The notes beneath the pieces are model-generated. The model had not been told where the DNA came from. It was given only the letters and a program-made list of their open reading frames with translations, and searched no databases. Both the position numbers and the translations under genes were made by a program. From Rhodoferax sp. (GTDB taxonomy: Bacteria > Pseudomonadota > Gammaproteobacteria > Burkholderiales > Burkholderiaceae_C): a stretch of 7,123 nt of DNA. The DNA is taken from positions 1 through 7,123 of the forward strand of contig JAKFXU010000152.1 of NCBI GenBank assembly GCA_021731215.1, given 5' to 3'. Below, piece after piece: positions 1 to 6,193 of this stretch (positions are counted from its first letter, which is position 1; each line of letters begins with the position of its first letter).

Positions 1-1
1 C

Positions 2-1435
2 TACAAGCCGGTGCAGGGGCGCTTCAAGGTCTTCATGATCGACGAGGTGCACATGCTCACCGGCCACGCTTTCAACGCCATGTTGAAAACGCTGGAAGAG
101 CCGCCCGCGTACCTGAAATTTGTGCTGGCCACCACCGACCCGCAAAAAGTGCCGGTCACCGTGCTGTCGCGCTGCCTGCAGTTCAATCTGCGACCGATGG
201 CGCCCGAGACCATCCGCGAGCACCTGCAGCAGGTGCTGCAAACCGAGAACGTGCCGGCCGACCTGCAGTCGCTCAAACTGCTGGCGCGCGCGGCGCGCGG
301 CTCCATGCGCGACGCCCTGAGTCTGGCCGACCAGGCGATTGCCTTTGGCGCCGGTCAGCTCGAAGAGGCCACGGTGCGCCAGATGCTGGGCAGCGTGGAT
401 CAATCCTACGTGTTTCGCCTGCTGCAGGCGCTGGCCCTGGGTGACGGCAAGACCGTGGTCGAAACGTCCGAAGTCTTGCGTTTGAATGGACTCAGTGCCG
501 CCTCTACCCTGGAAGAAATGAGCATGGTGCTGCAGCGCATGGCCGTCACGCAGGCGCTGCCCTCCAGTGCCGCCGAGGCCGATGAGACTGACCCGCAAGC
601 CGCTGAGCTGGCCCGTCTCGCCGCGCTGATGCCGGCCGACGAGACGCAACTGCTCTACAGCATTTGCCTGCACGGACGCGCTGAACTGGGCCTGGCCCCG
701 GACGAATACGCAGCGCTGACCATGGTGCTGCTGCGCTTGCTGGCGTTCAAGCCACCAATCGGCCAGCAGCCGATGGTTGAAAAAAAAAATCCAAATAATG
801 GGCTGATCGAAACGCCGCCGGCGCCGCAACCAGTTGTACCGCGACCGGCCCCGCCGCCGGGCCAGCAACTGCACGTGGTCAGCATGCCGGCAGCGGCGGG
901 CCAATCCCCGGTGGATCAAGATACAAAGCGCTTGGCCGCCGTCCAATCGGCGCCCGATGCTGCAAAAATTGCAGCGCTTGCGGTGCGGGTGCAGGCCGAT
1001 TCGCGCACCGAGGCGGCGGCCGGCCAATCAGCGGCGGCGCTGCTGCTACCGACCGAAGAAGGCGAGTTCTGGCACCTGGCGGTGCAGCAGCTGATGGCCC
1101 AGGACGCCATCACTGCGCTGGTGCGCGAGCTGGCGCTGCAGTCGCAGCTGGTGGCGCGCGACACCGGGCAGTGGCTGTTGCGGGTGGAGCGCGAGTCGCT
1201 CAACCAGCCGGGCAGTCGCGACCGGCTGGCGGCCGCGTTGCAGGCCGCGGGCCACGCGGTGCGCCTGGTGGTGGAAATCGGACGCGTCACCGACAGTCCG
1301 GCCCGGCGCAACGCCGCGCTGACCGCCGAGCGGCAACTGGCGGCCGAAAAAATCATTTTTGACGATCCGTTCGTGCAGACCATGCTGCGCGATTTTGGGG
1401 CGAAAATCGTGCCCGGCAGCATCAAGCCGGGCTGA
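2..1435 (+). CDS. dnaX: DNA polymerase III subunit tau/gamma (DnaX), 5'-truncated by window edge
   Basis: This is the ATPase of the DNA polymerase III clamp loader, which opens the beta clamp and, as tau, ties two core polymerases and the helicase together. 477 residues are visible; the Walker A region lies upstream of the window. Seen: Walker [10 protein letters not shown] (visible residues 11-19), sensor-1 region ATTDPQKVP, and the SRC arginine-finger motif around residues 56-58. The lid and collar domains follow, ending near LLRLLAFKP (about residue 255). Next comes a Pro/Ala/Gln-rich linker, then a tau-specific C-terminal domain from about residue 349 that ends in [20 protein letters not shown], a typical betaproteobacterial DnaX tail. 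A run of ten A (780-789) lies exactly between core and linker and may allow a short gamma form. ybaB follows 80 nt downstream, as in the common dnaX-ybaB-recR operon. The identity is secure. Confidence 0.96.
   Translation, partial: YKPVQGRFKVFMIDEVHMLTGHAFNAMLKTLEEPPAYLKFVLATTDPQKVPVTVLSRCLQFNLRPMAPETIREHLQQVLQTENVPADLQSLKLLARAARGSMRDALSLADQAIAFGAGQLEEATVRQMLGSVDQSYVFRLLQALALGDGKTVVETSEVLRLNGLSAASTLEEMSMVLQRMAVTQALPSSAAEADETDPQAAELARLAALMPADETQLLYSICLHGRAELGLAPDEYAALTMVLLRLLAFKPPIGQQPMVEKKNPNNGLIETPPAPQPVVPRPAPPPGQQLHVVSMPAAAGQSPVDQDTKRLAAVQSAPDAAKIAALAVRVQADSRTEAAAGQSAAALLLPTEEGEFWHLAVQQLMAQDAITALVRELALQSQLVARDTGQWLLRVERESLNQPGSRDRLAAALQAAGHAVRLVVEIGRVTDSPARRNAALTAERQLAAEKIIFDDPFVQTMLRDFGAKIVPGSIKPG
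779..806 (+). promoter_or_regulatory. Putative dnaX slippage site (A10 run with stops in both alternative frames)
   Basis: The tau frame reads gaa aaa aaa aat across ten consecutive A residues (780-789). A -1 ribosomal shift, or one extra A in the mRNA, adds K-S-K and then stops at TAA 796-798. Loss of one A leads through I-Q-I-M-G to TGA 804-806. Both shortened products end just after the clamp-loader collar domain and would resemble gamma. E. coli dnaX uses translational slippage at A AAA AAG, and Thermus thermophilus dnaX uses transcriptional slippage on an A run. No convincing Shine-Dalgarno-like stimulator is seen upstream. The downstream GC-rich stretch (about 811-865) could fold, but I see no clean stem-loop. 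Use of the site is inferred. Confidence 0.6.
1411..1432 (+). repeat. Small inverted repeat at the 3' end of dnaX
   Basis: GCCCGGC (1411-1417) and GCCGGGC (1426-1432) form a perfect 7-bp stem with an 8-nt loop, covering the last dnaX codons directly before the stop. A further perfect 14-nt palindrome, CCGGGCCGGCCCGG, lies at 1447-1460. No T-tract follows either, so a rho-independent terminator is unlikely. They could slow RNA polymerase or protect the mRNA end, or they may simply reflect GC-rich sequence. Confidence 0.4.
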
Positions 1436-1504
1436 TTCCAAAATCGCCGGGCCGGCCCGGTCAAAGTACCTCCCTTCAAAGCCTTTTCATTCAAAACACC
1501 AACC

Positions 1505-1510
1505 AAGGAA
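1505..1510 (+). promoter_or_regulatory. Ribosome binding site of ybaB
   Basis: AAGGAA lies 5 nt before the ATG at 1516. It is the clearest Shine-Dalgarno sequence in the left cluster and fixes the ybaB start. Confidence 0.7.
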
Positions 1511-1515
1511 TACCG

Positions 1516-1848
1516 ATGTTCAACAAAGGACAACTCGCCGGCCTCATGAAGCAGGCCCAGGCGATGCAGGACAACATGAAGAAGGCTCAGGACGAGCTGG
1601 GTAACGTTGAAGTCACCGGTGAGTCCGGTGCCGGTCTGGTCAAGGTCACCATGACCTGCAAGCACGACGTGCGCCGCATCACCATCGACCCCAGCCTGCT
1701 GGCTGAAGACAAAGACATGCTGGAAGACCTGGTGGCGGCGGCGTTCAATGCGGCGGTGCGCAAAGCCGAGGAAACCTCATCCGAGAAAATGGGCAAGCTT
1801 ACCGCCGGTATGCCAGGCCTCCCCGGCGGCATGAAGTTCCCTTTCTGA
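1516..1848 (+). CDS. ybaB: YbaB/EbfC family nucleoid-associated DNA-binding protein
   Basis: This is a small DNA-binding protein of the YbaB/EbfC family. The family forms dimers that bind DNA with an open 'tweezer' of helices and affects nucleoid structure; its exact role here is unknown. The 110 residues match the usual family length. Seen: the N-terminal helix [20 protein letters not shown], rich in Q, K and M; the beta-sheet core [20 protein letters not shown]; the R-ITIDPSLL strand; the acidic segment [19 protein letters not shown]; and a Gly/Pro/Met-rich tail ending GGMKFPF, typical of family C-termini. The start is set by AAGGAA 5 nt upstream. It lies between dnaX and recR, the classic position for this family, and is probably co-transcribed with dnaX. 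Confidence 0.96.
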   Translation: MFNKGQLAGLMKQAQAMQDNMKKAQDELGNVEVTGESGAGLVKVTMTCKHDVRRITIDPSLLAEDKDMLEDLVAAAFNAAVRKAEETSSEKMGKLTAGMPGLPGGMKFPF

Positions 1849-1882
1849 TGATGCGCTACTGCGCGGCTGTGATGCGTCGTTG

Positions 1883-1942
1883 GGCGGTGCTCGCAATCCT
1901 CACGTACCTGAAGTACGTTCCGGTTGCTGCGCTCCGTCCGCC
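1883..1942. repeat. Imperfect long palindrome (intergenic repeat) between ybaB and recR
   Basis: The centre is ACGTAC (1902-1907) - CTGAA - GTACGT (1913-1918). Pairing resumes outward, with CGCAA (1892-1896) against TTGCTG (1923-1928), and ends with GGCGG (1883-1887) against CCGCC (1938-1942). The whole could fold into one long interrupted hairpin. There is no T-tract, so it does not look like an intrinsic terminator. The sequence style resembles short non-coding palindromic repeats that I recall as scattered between genes in Comamonadaceae; this is recognition, not a search. The surrounding gap (1849-1987) holds no supportable gene. Confidence 0.6.
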
Positions 1943-1987
1943 TAGCCTGACGCTCGCTCGCTACGCCCCGCAACATTGTTGGTAAAC

Positions 1988-2578
1988 ATGTCTGACGCCA
2001 ATTCCCTTGACGCGCTGATCCAGGCGCTGCGCCGCCTGCCGGGGGTGGGGGTGAAGTCGGCCTCGCGCATGGCGTTTCACCTGCTGCAGCATGACCGCCC
2101 GGGCGCGCGGGAGCTGTCGCGCGCCTTGCAAGCCGCTGTCGATACGGTGCGCCATTGCGAGCGTTGCCACACCTTCACCCAGGCCGACATTTGCGCCACC
2201 TGTCTTGACCCCCGGCGCGACGCCTCCAAGCTGTGCGTGGTGGAGACGCCGGCCGATCAGTCGGCGCTGGAACGCACCGGGGCCTACAAGGGTTTGTATT
2301 TCGTGTTGATGGGCAAACTCAGTCCGCTCGACGGCATCGGCCCCAAGGACATCGGCCTCAAGAAGCTGTTTGACAGGGCCTGCGACGCCGTCGTGCAGGA
2401 AGTGATTCTGGCCACCAACTTCACCGCCGAAGGTGAAACCACCGCCCATGTCATCAGTGAAGGTCTGAGGACCAAAGGCCTGCACCTGACCCGCCTGGCG
2501 CGCGGCGTGCCGGTGGGCAGCGAACTGGAGTATGTGGACCTGGGCACCATCGCGCACGCGCTGGTGGACCGGCGCTAA
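1988..2578 (+). CDS. recR: Recombination mediator protein RecR
   Basis: RecR works with RecO (and RecF) to load RecA onto SSB-coated single-stranded DNA at gaps and stalled forks. The 196 residues match the usual length of about 200. Domains in order: N-terminal helix-hairpin-helix with [17 protein letters not shown] (about 17-33); C4 zinc finger CERC...CATC with cysteines 57, 60, 69 and 72; Toprim domain beginning [15 protein letters not shown] (81-95) with [16 protein letters not shown]; then ATNFTAEGE; and a C-terminal [20 protein letters not shown] segment. ATG 1988 is chosen because MSD-NSLDALI is the normal family N-terminus. An in-frame TTG at 1976 would add MLVN and has no better ribosome site. 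The Shine-Dalgarno signal is weak (only TTGGTAA upstream), perhaps because the palindromic repeat separates recR from ybaB. Confidence 0.96.
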   Translation: MSDANSLDALIQALRRLPGVGVKSASRMAFHLLQHDRPGARELSRALQAAVDTVRHCERCHTFTQADICATCLDPRRDASKLCVVETPADQSALERTGAYKGLYFVLMGKLSPLDGIGPKDIGLKKLFDRACDAVVQEVILATNFTAEGETTAHVISEGLRTKGLHLTRLARGVPVGSELEYVDLGTIAHALVDRR

Positions 2579-2594
2579 GCCCGACCTTAGTACA

Positions 2595-2635
2595 AACCCC
2601 TGCGGGATGTTCCCGATGTGCGGTTTCCGGGGGTT
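2595..2635. repeat. Nested inverted repeats in the recR - SBP gap
   Basis: An inner hairpin, CGGGA (2603-2607) - tgt - TCCCG (2611-2615), lies inside an outer pair, AACCCC (2595-2600) and GGGGTT (2630-2635). The gap between recR and the binding-protein gene is 115 nt. The repeats could be an operator, an attenuating leader structure, or a recR 3' end structure. No T-tract and no strong sigma-70 promoter are evident. The closest -10 is TATTCT at 2639-2644, without a fitting -35. Confidence 0.35.
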
Positions 2636-2693
2636 GGGTATTCTCAAGCTCAGTCAAATAGCAAGGCTGAGGGGAGACACCATCATCAATCCA

Positions 2694-3728
2694 ATGTTCA
2701 ACCGCCGTACCTTTGCCGCCGTCACGGCATGGTCGGCCGCGTCGGTGGCTGCGCCGCTGCTGTGGGCCCAGCCGCGTCTGGAAAAAACCAGGATTTCGAT
2801 CGCCGTGGAGGGCAAGGCGGCCTTGTATTACCTGCCGCTGACTATTGCCGAGCAGCTCGGTTATTTCAAGGCTGAAGGCCTGGAGGTTGAAATCAACGAT
2901 TTCGCCAGTGGCTCGCTGGCTTTGCAGACGGTTGTTAGCGGTTCGGCGGACCTGGTCTCGGGCGCCTATGAACACACCATCAGTTTGCAGTCGCGCGGGC
3001 AGACATTCCAGGCCTTTGTGTTGCAGGGTCGCGCACCGGCCATCGCCATGGGCATATCGCTCAAGGCGTTACCCCATTACCAGTCGGTCGCCGACCTCAA
3101 GGGCAAGAAGATTGGCCTTTCGGCGCTCGGCTCTTCCACCCATACAGTGGCCAGTCTGATGCTGGCGCGTGCCGGTCTCAGGGTCGGCGATGTCAGCTTC
3201 ATCGGCGTGGGCAGCGCGGCCGGCGCCTTGAGCGCCTTGCGCTCTGGCCAGATTGACGCCATCAGCAATGTCGAGCCGGTGATGACCATGCTGGAGCAAA
3301 AGGGAGAGATACGCATCATTGCCGATACGCGCACGCTCAAAGGCGCGCTGGAGGTCTTTGCTGGCCCGATGCCGGCGGGCTGCCTGTATGCGCCGCTGGA
3401 GTTCATACAAAAAAACCCCAATACCGTGCAAGCGCTGACCGATGCCATGGCGCACAGCCTGAAGTGGCTGCAGACGGCCGGCCCCAGCGACATCATCAAG
3501 ACGGTTCCTGAAGCCTACCTGCTGGGAGACCGGGCCTTGTACCTGGCGGCCTTCAACAAGGTGCGCGAGGCGATTTCTCCCGACGGCATGATGCCCGAGG
3601 AGGGGCCGCGCAACGCCGCCCGGGTGCTGGCCCGTTTCGATCCAACGATCAAGGCGGAGAAAATAGATATTGCAAAAACCTACACCAATGAGTTTGCAAC
3701 CAAGGCCAAAGAGCGATTCAAGGCCTGA
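2694..3728 (+). CDS. ABC transporter substrate-binding protein, nitrate/sulfonate/taurine (NMT1/THI5-like) family
   Basis: This is a predicted periplasmic binding protein that would deliver a small substrate to an ABC importer; the substrate cannot be told from sequence. It has 344 residues. The N-terminus MFNRRTFAAVTAWSAASVAA is a signal peptide with a twin-arginine pair (RR-TF, possibly Tat-dependent) and likely cleavage after LLWA (residue 25). The family core follows: YYLPLTIAEQLGYFKAEGLE (45-64), ASGSLALQTVVSGSADLVSG (71-90), DLKGKKIGLSALGSSTH (134-150), and LRSGQIDAISNVEPVMTMLE (182-201). ATG 2694 is used here, yet the only good Shine-Dalgarno (GGGGAG, 2671-2676) is 17 nt away; an in-frame ATC at 2682 sits 5 nt from it. 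No permease or ATPase gene is adjacent, so it is an orphan or serves a transporter encoded elsewhere. Confidence 0.88.
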   Translation: MFNRRTFAAVTAWSAASVAAPLLWAQPRLEKTRISIAVEGKAALYYLPLTIAEQLGYFKAEGLEVEINDFASGSLALQTVVSGSADLVSGAYEHTISLQSRGQTFQAFVLQGRAPAIAMGISLKALPHYQSVADLKGKKIGLSALGSSTHTVASLMLARAGLRVGDVSFIGVGSAAGALSALRSGQIDAISNVEPVMTMLEQKGEIRIIADTRTLKGALEVFAGPMPAGCLYAPLEFIQKNPNTVQALTDAMAHSLKWLQTAGPSDIIKTVPEAYLLGDRALYLAAFNKVREAISPDGMMPEEGPRNAARVLARFDPTIKAEKIDIAKTYTNEFATKAKERFKA

Positions 3729-3822
3729 AACAACTCAGGCGTCGCTAGCCTGGCCCCCACGCTTGTCACTTCGTGTACTGCGCTGTACAGGCCGCTTCCA
3801 GAGTCAGCTGCTCTTCGCTCCG

Positions 3823-3848
3823 TCCCGGCCTGCGCAGGCAGGCCGGGA
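3823..3848. terminator. Perfect 11-bp stem-loop, possible bidirectional transcription end
   Basis: TCCCGGCCTGC (3823-3833), loop gcag (3834-3837) and GCAGGCCGGGA (3838-3848) form a perfect 11-bp stem. It continues after a 4-nt bulge, with GCTCCG (3817-3822) pairing to CGGAGC (3853-3858). Its place between two convergent genes fits a shared transcription end or mRNA 3' protection. No T-tract follows on either strand, so it is not a standard rho-independent terminator. Confidence 0.45.
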
Positions 3849-3861
3849 GCCGCGGAGCTCA

Positions 3862-3890
3862 GCCCCAAGGGGGCTAGCCTTGCTTGGGGC
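3862..3890. terminator. Second stem-loop in the convergent gap
   Basis: GCCCCAAG (3862-3869) pairs perfectly with CTTGGGGC (3883-3890). The 13-nt loop contains most of the palindrome GGCTAGCC. It lies 16 nt beyond the mltD stop codon, a fitting place for an mltD 3' end structure. There is no T-tract on either strand. Confidence 0.4.
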
Positions 3891-3905
3891 GGCCCGGCGC
3901 GGCGG

Positions 3906-5426
3906 CTAGCGTTTGGCCAGCCGTGTTGTCTTGGCGGTCTTGCTCCGGGCTTGCCGGGTGCTGGTTTTGCCCTTGGCCTTGGTCGCAGTCCTGGTGGCTT
4001 GCGGCAGATAGAGCACGATGCGCTGCCCGGTCTTGAAAACAGCCGACGCACCGACATTGTTCCACTCGGCGACGCTGTCCGGGCTGATCCGGTAGCGCCT
4101 GGCCAGGCTGGCGACTGTGTCTTGCTTGCCGGCTTTGAGCACCCTTTGTTTCAACAGGACATCGGGTGCCCAGGAGAGTTGGCCGTTGTCGGCCACATGT
4201 TCTGCCACATCGGTCTTGACTCCGGTCGAGCGCGGCACCAGCAGGCTGGAGCCGGCCTTGATCACCACGCGCGGCGGGATGTTGTTGATGCTGCGCAGCT
4301 CGGCTTCACTCATGCCGACCCGTTTGGCGGCATCGGCCGGTTTCAAGGTGGTGGGCGCCAGCCAGACGGTCCAGCTTGCCAACTGGCCGCCCGCATAGGC
4401 TTCCAGGTTGCTTTGAAAGATGGCGGCGTTGTCCCAGGGCAGCAATATTTGCGGCGTGCCGGCTGCCAGGATGACCGGGCGGCTGGCTGACGGGTTGAGG
4501 GCCTTGAAGTCCGGCAGGGAAACCTCGGCCAGCTTGGCCGCCAGTGCCACGTCGATGTCGCGCTTGATGTCGACGGTCTGGAAGAAGGGGTGGTTGCCGA
4601 TGTTGGGCAGGCGCGAGTTGAAGGCAGCCGGGTTGGCCACAATGTTTTTCACCGCCTGCAGCTTGGGCACGTAAAAACGGGTTTCCATCGGCATTTTGAG
4701 ATCGGTGTAGGCAGTACCCAGGCCGGCCCGCTTGTTTTTGGCGATGGCACGACCGACGCTGCCCTGACCCCAGTTGTAGGCGGCCAGCGCCAGATGCCAG
4801 TCGCCAAACAGGCGGTGCAGTTTTTGCAGATAGTCCAGGGCCGCGCGGGTCGAGGCCAGCACGTCGCGCCGGTCATCGCGAAAGGCGTTTTGCTTGAGCT
4901 CGAAATGGCGGCCGGTGGCCGGCATGAATTGCCACATGCCGGCGGCCTTGGCGCTCGACACCGCCTGCGGATTGAACGCACTCTCAATGAAAGGCAGCAG
5001 CGCCAGCTCGCTGGGCATGTTGCGCATTTCGAGCTCTTCAACAATGTGAAACAGGTATTTGCTGGAGCGTTCGGTCATGCGCAGCATGTAATCGGGCCGG
5101 CTGCTGTACCACTGTTCGCGGTCCAGCACCAACTCGTGGTGCAGGTCGGGCATGGCAAAGCCGCGCCGGATGCGTTCCCACAAGTCGGCCGGCGGCGCCA
5201 GTTGCGCCACCGCGCTGGAGTCGGCTTGCGCTGGCGTGATCGGCTGCAAGGTGCCGCCGGGGAAGACCGGCTTGCGCGCCTCGACCGCCGGCGGCTTGGG
5301 TGTCGCCAGGGCCGCTGGCGCTGGGCTGGATATGGAATCCGGGCCGGCTGTGGTGCTCACACCCGTGCTGGCACAGCCGCTTAGCCAGAGCAGGCTGGTC
5401 AGGCCGATAAGGGTAAAAATTTTCAT
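3906..5426 (-). CDS. mltD: Membrane-bound lytic murein transglycosylase D with LysM repeats
   Basis: This is an outer-membrane lipoprotein that cleaves peptidoglycan glycan strands, forming 1,6-anhydro-muropeptides. The chosen start gives 506 residues with a lipoprotein signal MKIFTLIGLTSLLWLSGCAS, lipid-modified at Cys18. A Pro/Ala-rich linker follows to about residue 80. The SLT domain (about 100-265) shows the catalytic glutamate E148 in LLPFIESAFNP, then AAGMWQFMPATG (161-172) and ALAAYNWGQGSVG (213-225). Two LysM-like segments lie near 353-398 and 428-475 and should bind peptidoglycan. The tail (about 478-506) is strongly basic, rich in K, R and T. The start at 5426 overlaps the gloB stop as ATGA and gives a compact signal peptide; an in-frame ATG at 5444 would only add MEKRVS. 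The gene lies directly downstream of gloB, as in E. coli. Confidence 0.94.
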   Translation of the reverse strand: MKIFTLIGLTSLLWLSGCASTGVSTTAGPDSISSPAPAALATPKPPAVEARKPVFPGGTLQPITPAQADSSAVAQLAPPADLWERIRRGFAMPDLHHELVLDREQWYSSRPDYMLRMTERSSKYLFHIVEELEMRNMPSELALLPFIESAFNPQAVSSAKAAGMWQFMPATGRHFELKQNAFRDDRRDVLASTRAALDYLQKLHRLFGDWHLALAAYNWGQGSVGRAIAKNKRAGLGTAYTDLKMPMETRFYVPKLQAVKNIVANPAAFNSRLPNIGNHPFFQTVDIKRDIDVALAAKLAEVSLPDFKALNPSASRPVILAAGTPQILLPWDNAAIFQSNLEAYAGGQLASWTVWLAPTTLKPADAAKRVGMSEAELRSINNIPPRVVIKAGSSLLVPRSTGVKTDVAEHVADNGQLSWAPDVLLKQRVLKAGKQDTVASLARRYRISPDSVAEWNNVGASAVFKTGQRIVLYLPQATRTATKAKGKTSTRQARSKTAKTTRLAKR

Positions 5427-6193
5427 CGAAACTCGTTTTTCCATTGTCGAAGCGCGGCAAAGACGCTCACCGCGTCGCGGGCGGATGCGTCAAAACCTTG
5501 CGCCGCCTGCATCACAGCGGCTTGGCGCGTGCGCAAAAAAGGGTTGATCTGACGCTCCAGAGCGAGGGTCGAAGGCAGGGTGGGTTGCTGGCGCTGGCGC
5601 AGGCCCTGGACGCTGGCGGTGTAACGGGCCAGCGCCTCATTGCCGGGGTCGACCACGCCGGCGAACTTCAGGTTGCTTAGAGTGTATTCGTGGGTACAAC
5701 ACACGCGCGTGGCGTCGGGCAGGGCGGCCAGGGTGTCAAGCGAGGCCAGCATCTGGGCCGGGCTGCCCTCAAACAGGCGCCCGCAACCACCGCTGAACAG
5801 CGTGTCGCCGCAGAACAGCAGCGGCGCGTCATCGACGTTGGCACAGTAGTAGGCGATGTGGCCGGCGGTGTGCCCCGGCACATCGATCACGTCAAATGAC
5901 AGGCCGAGCAATTGCAGTTGCTCGCCACCGTTGATCCGAGTCAGGGGCTCGGGCATGACCTCGCGCGCCGGGCCAAACACCTTGGCCCCGGTGGCCTGGC
6001 GCAAAGCTGCTACTCCGCCGGTGTGGTCGGGGTGGTGGTGCGTGACTAGAATGGCTTGCAGTTGAAGGCCCAGCTGCTGCAGGGCCGCAAGCACGGGTTG
6101 GGCATCACCGGGGTCAACCACCAGGGCCTGCTGTGCGTCGTGCAACAGCCAGATGTAGTTGTCAGTGAAGGCGGGTAGTGGAATTAACTTCAT
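5423..6193 (-). CDS. gloB: Hydroxyacylglutathione hydrolase (glyoxalase II)
   Basis: This is a cytoplasmic metallo-beta-lactamase-fold thioesterase. It hydrolyses S-D-lactoylglutathione to D-lactate and glutathione, the second step of methylglyoxal detoxification. Its 256 residues are the usual length. Seen metal-binding signature: THHHPDHTGG (51-60; H52, H54, D56, H57), VPGHTAGH (H108), LLFCGDTLFSGGCGRLFEG (D130) and CTHEYTLSNLKFA (H168), all intact for a two-metal site. The family C-terminus INPFLRT (216-222) is present. The N-terminus MKLIPLPAFTDNYIW is canonical, fixing the ATG at 6193-6191. That ATG shares two bases with the divergent methyltransferase ATG. The stop overlaps the mltD start as ATGA, implying a gloB-mltD operon with translational coupling. 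Confidence 0.97.
   Translation of the reverse strand: MKLIPLPAFTDNYIWLLHDAQQALVVDPGDAQPVLAALQQLGLQLQAILVTHHHPDHTGGVAALRQATGAKVFGPAREVMPEPLTRINGGEQLQLLGLSFDVIDVPGHTAGHIAYYCANVDDAPLLFCGDTLFSGGCGRLFEGSPAQMLASLDTLAALPDATRVCCTHEYTLSNLKFAGVVDPGNEALARYTASVQGLRQRQQPTLPSTLALERQINPFLRTRQAAVMQAAQGFDASARDAVSVFAALRQWKNEFR

Larger units (their letters stand above)
3743..3911. repeat. Hairpin-rich intergenic repeat between convergent genes
   Basis: The gap where the binding-protein gene and mltD converge is mostly repeat. CGCTAGCC (3743-3750) and its inverted copy GGCTAGCG (3904-3911) flank it, and a third related copy, the palindrome GGCTAGCC, lies at 3872-3879. The rightmost copy overlaps the mltD stop (3906-3908). 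Between them are two strong hairpins, listed separately. The stretch starting CCCCCACGCTTGTCAC (3754-3769) and the stretch CTTGGGGCGGCCCGGCG (3883-3899) resemble a repeat I recall as frequent in Comamonadaceae intergenic regions; this is unverified recognition. No gene is supportable here. Confidence 0.55.

Noticed and set aside
1411..1460. Rho-independent terminator after dnaX
   Set aside because: The stem lies in coding sequence, neither palindrome is followed by a T-tract, and ybaB with a good ribosome site follows in the expected operon.
916..1665. 249-codon open frame on the minus strand across dnaX and ybaB
   Set aside because: It is antisense to two strongly supported genes, has a low-complexity composition rich in S, A and R with no family motif, and is typical of antisense frames in GC-rich genes.
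1976..1987. Upstream TTG start for recR, adding MLVN
   Set aside because: The ATG at 1988 gives the family-typical N-terminus, and no better ribosome site supports the TTG.
1961..2647. 228-codon minus-strand frame over recR
   Set aside because: It mirrors recR, whose motifs are intact, and shows no domain of its own.
3409..3419. A7C4 run with an in-frame A AAA AAC slippery heptamer in the binding-protein gene
   Set aside because: The -1 frame has no nearby stop, the position is mid-domain, and no stimulatory structure is seen, so it is probably chance from the I-Q-K-N-P codons.
4590..5384. 264-codon open frame on the plus strand inside mltD
   Set aside because: It is antisense to the clear catalytic domain of MltD, has no recognisable motif, and is a by-product of codon bias.
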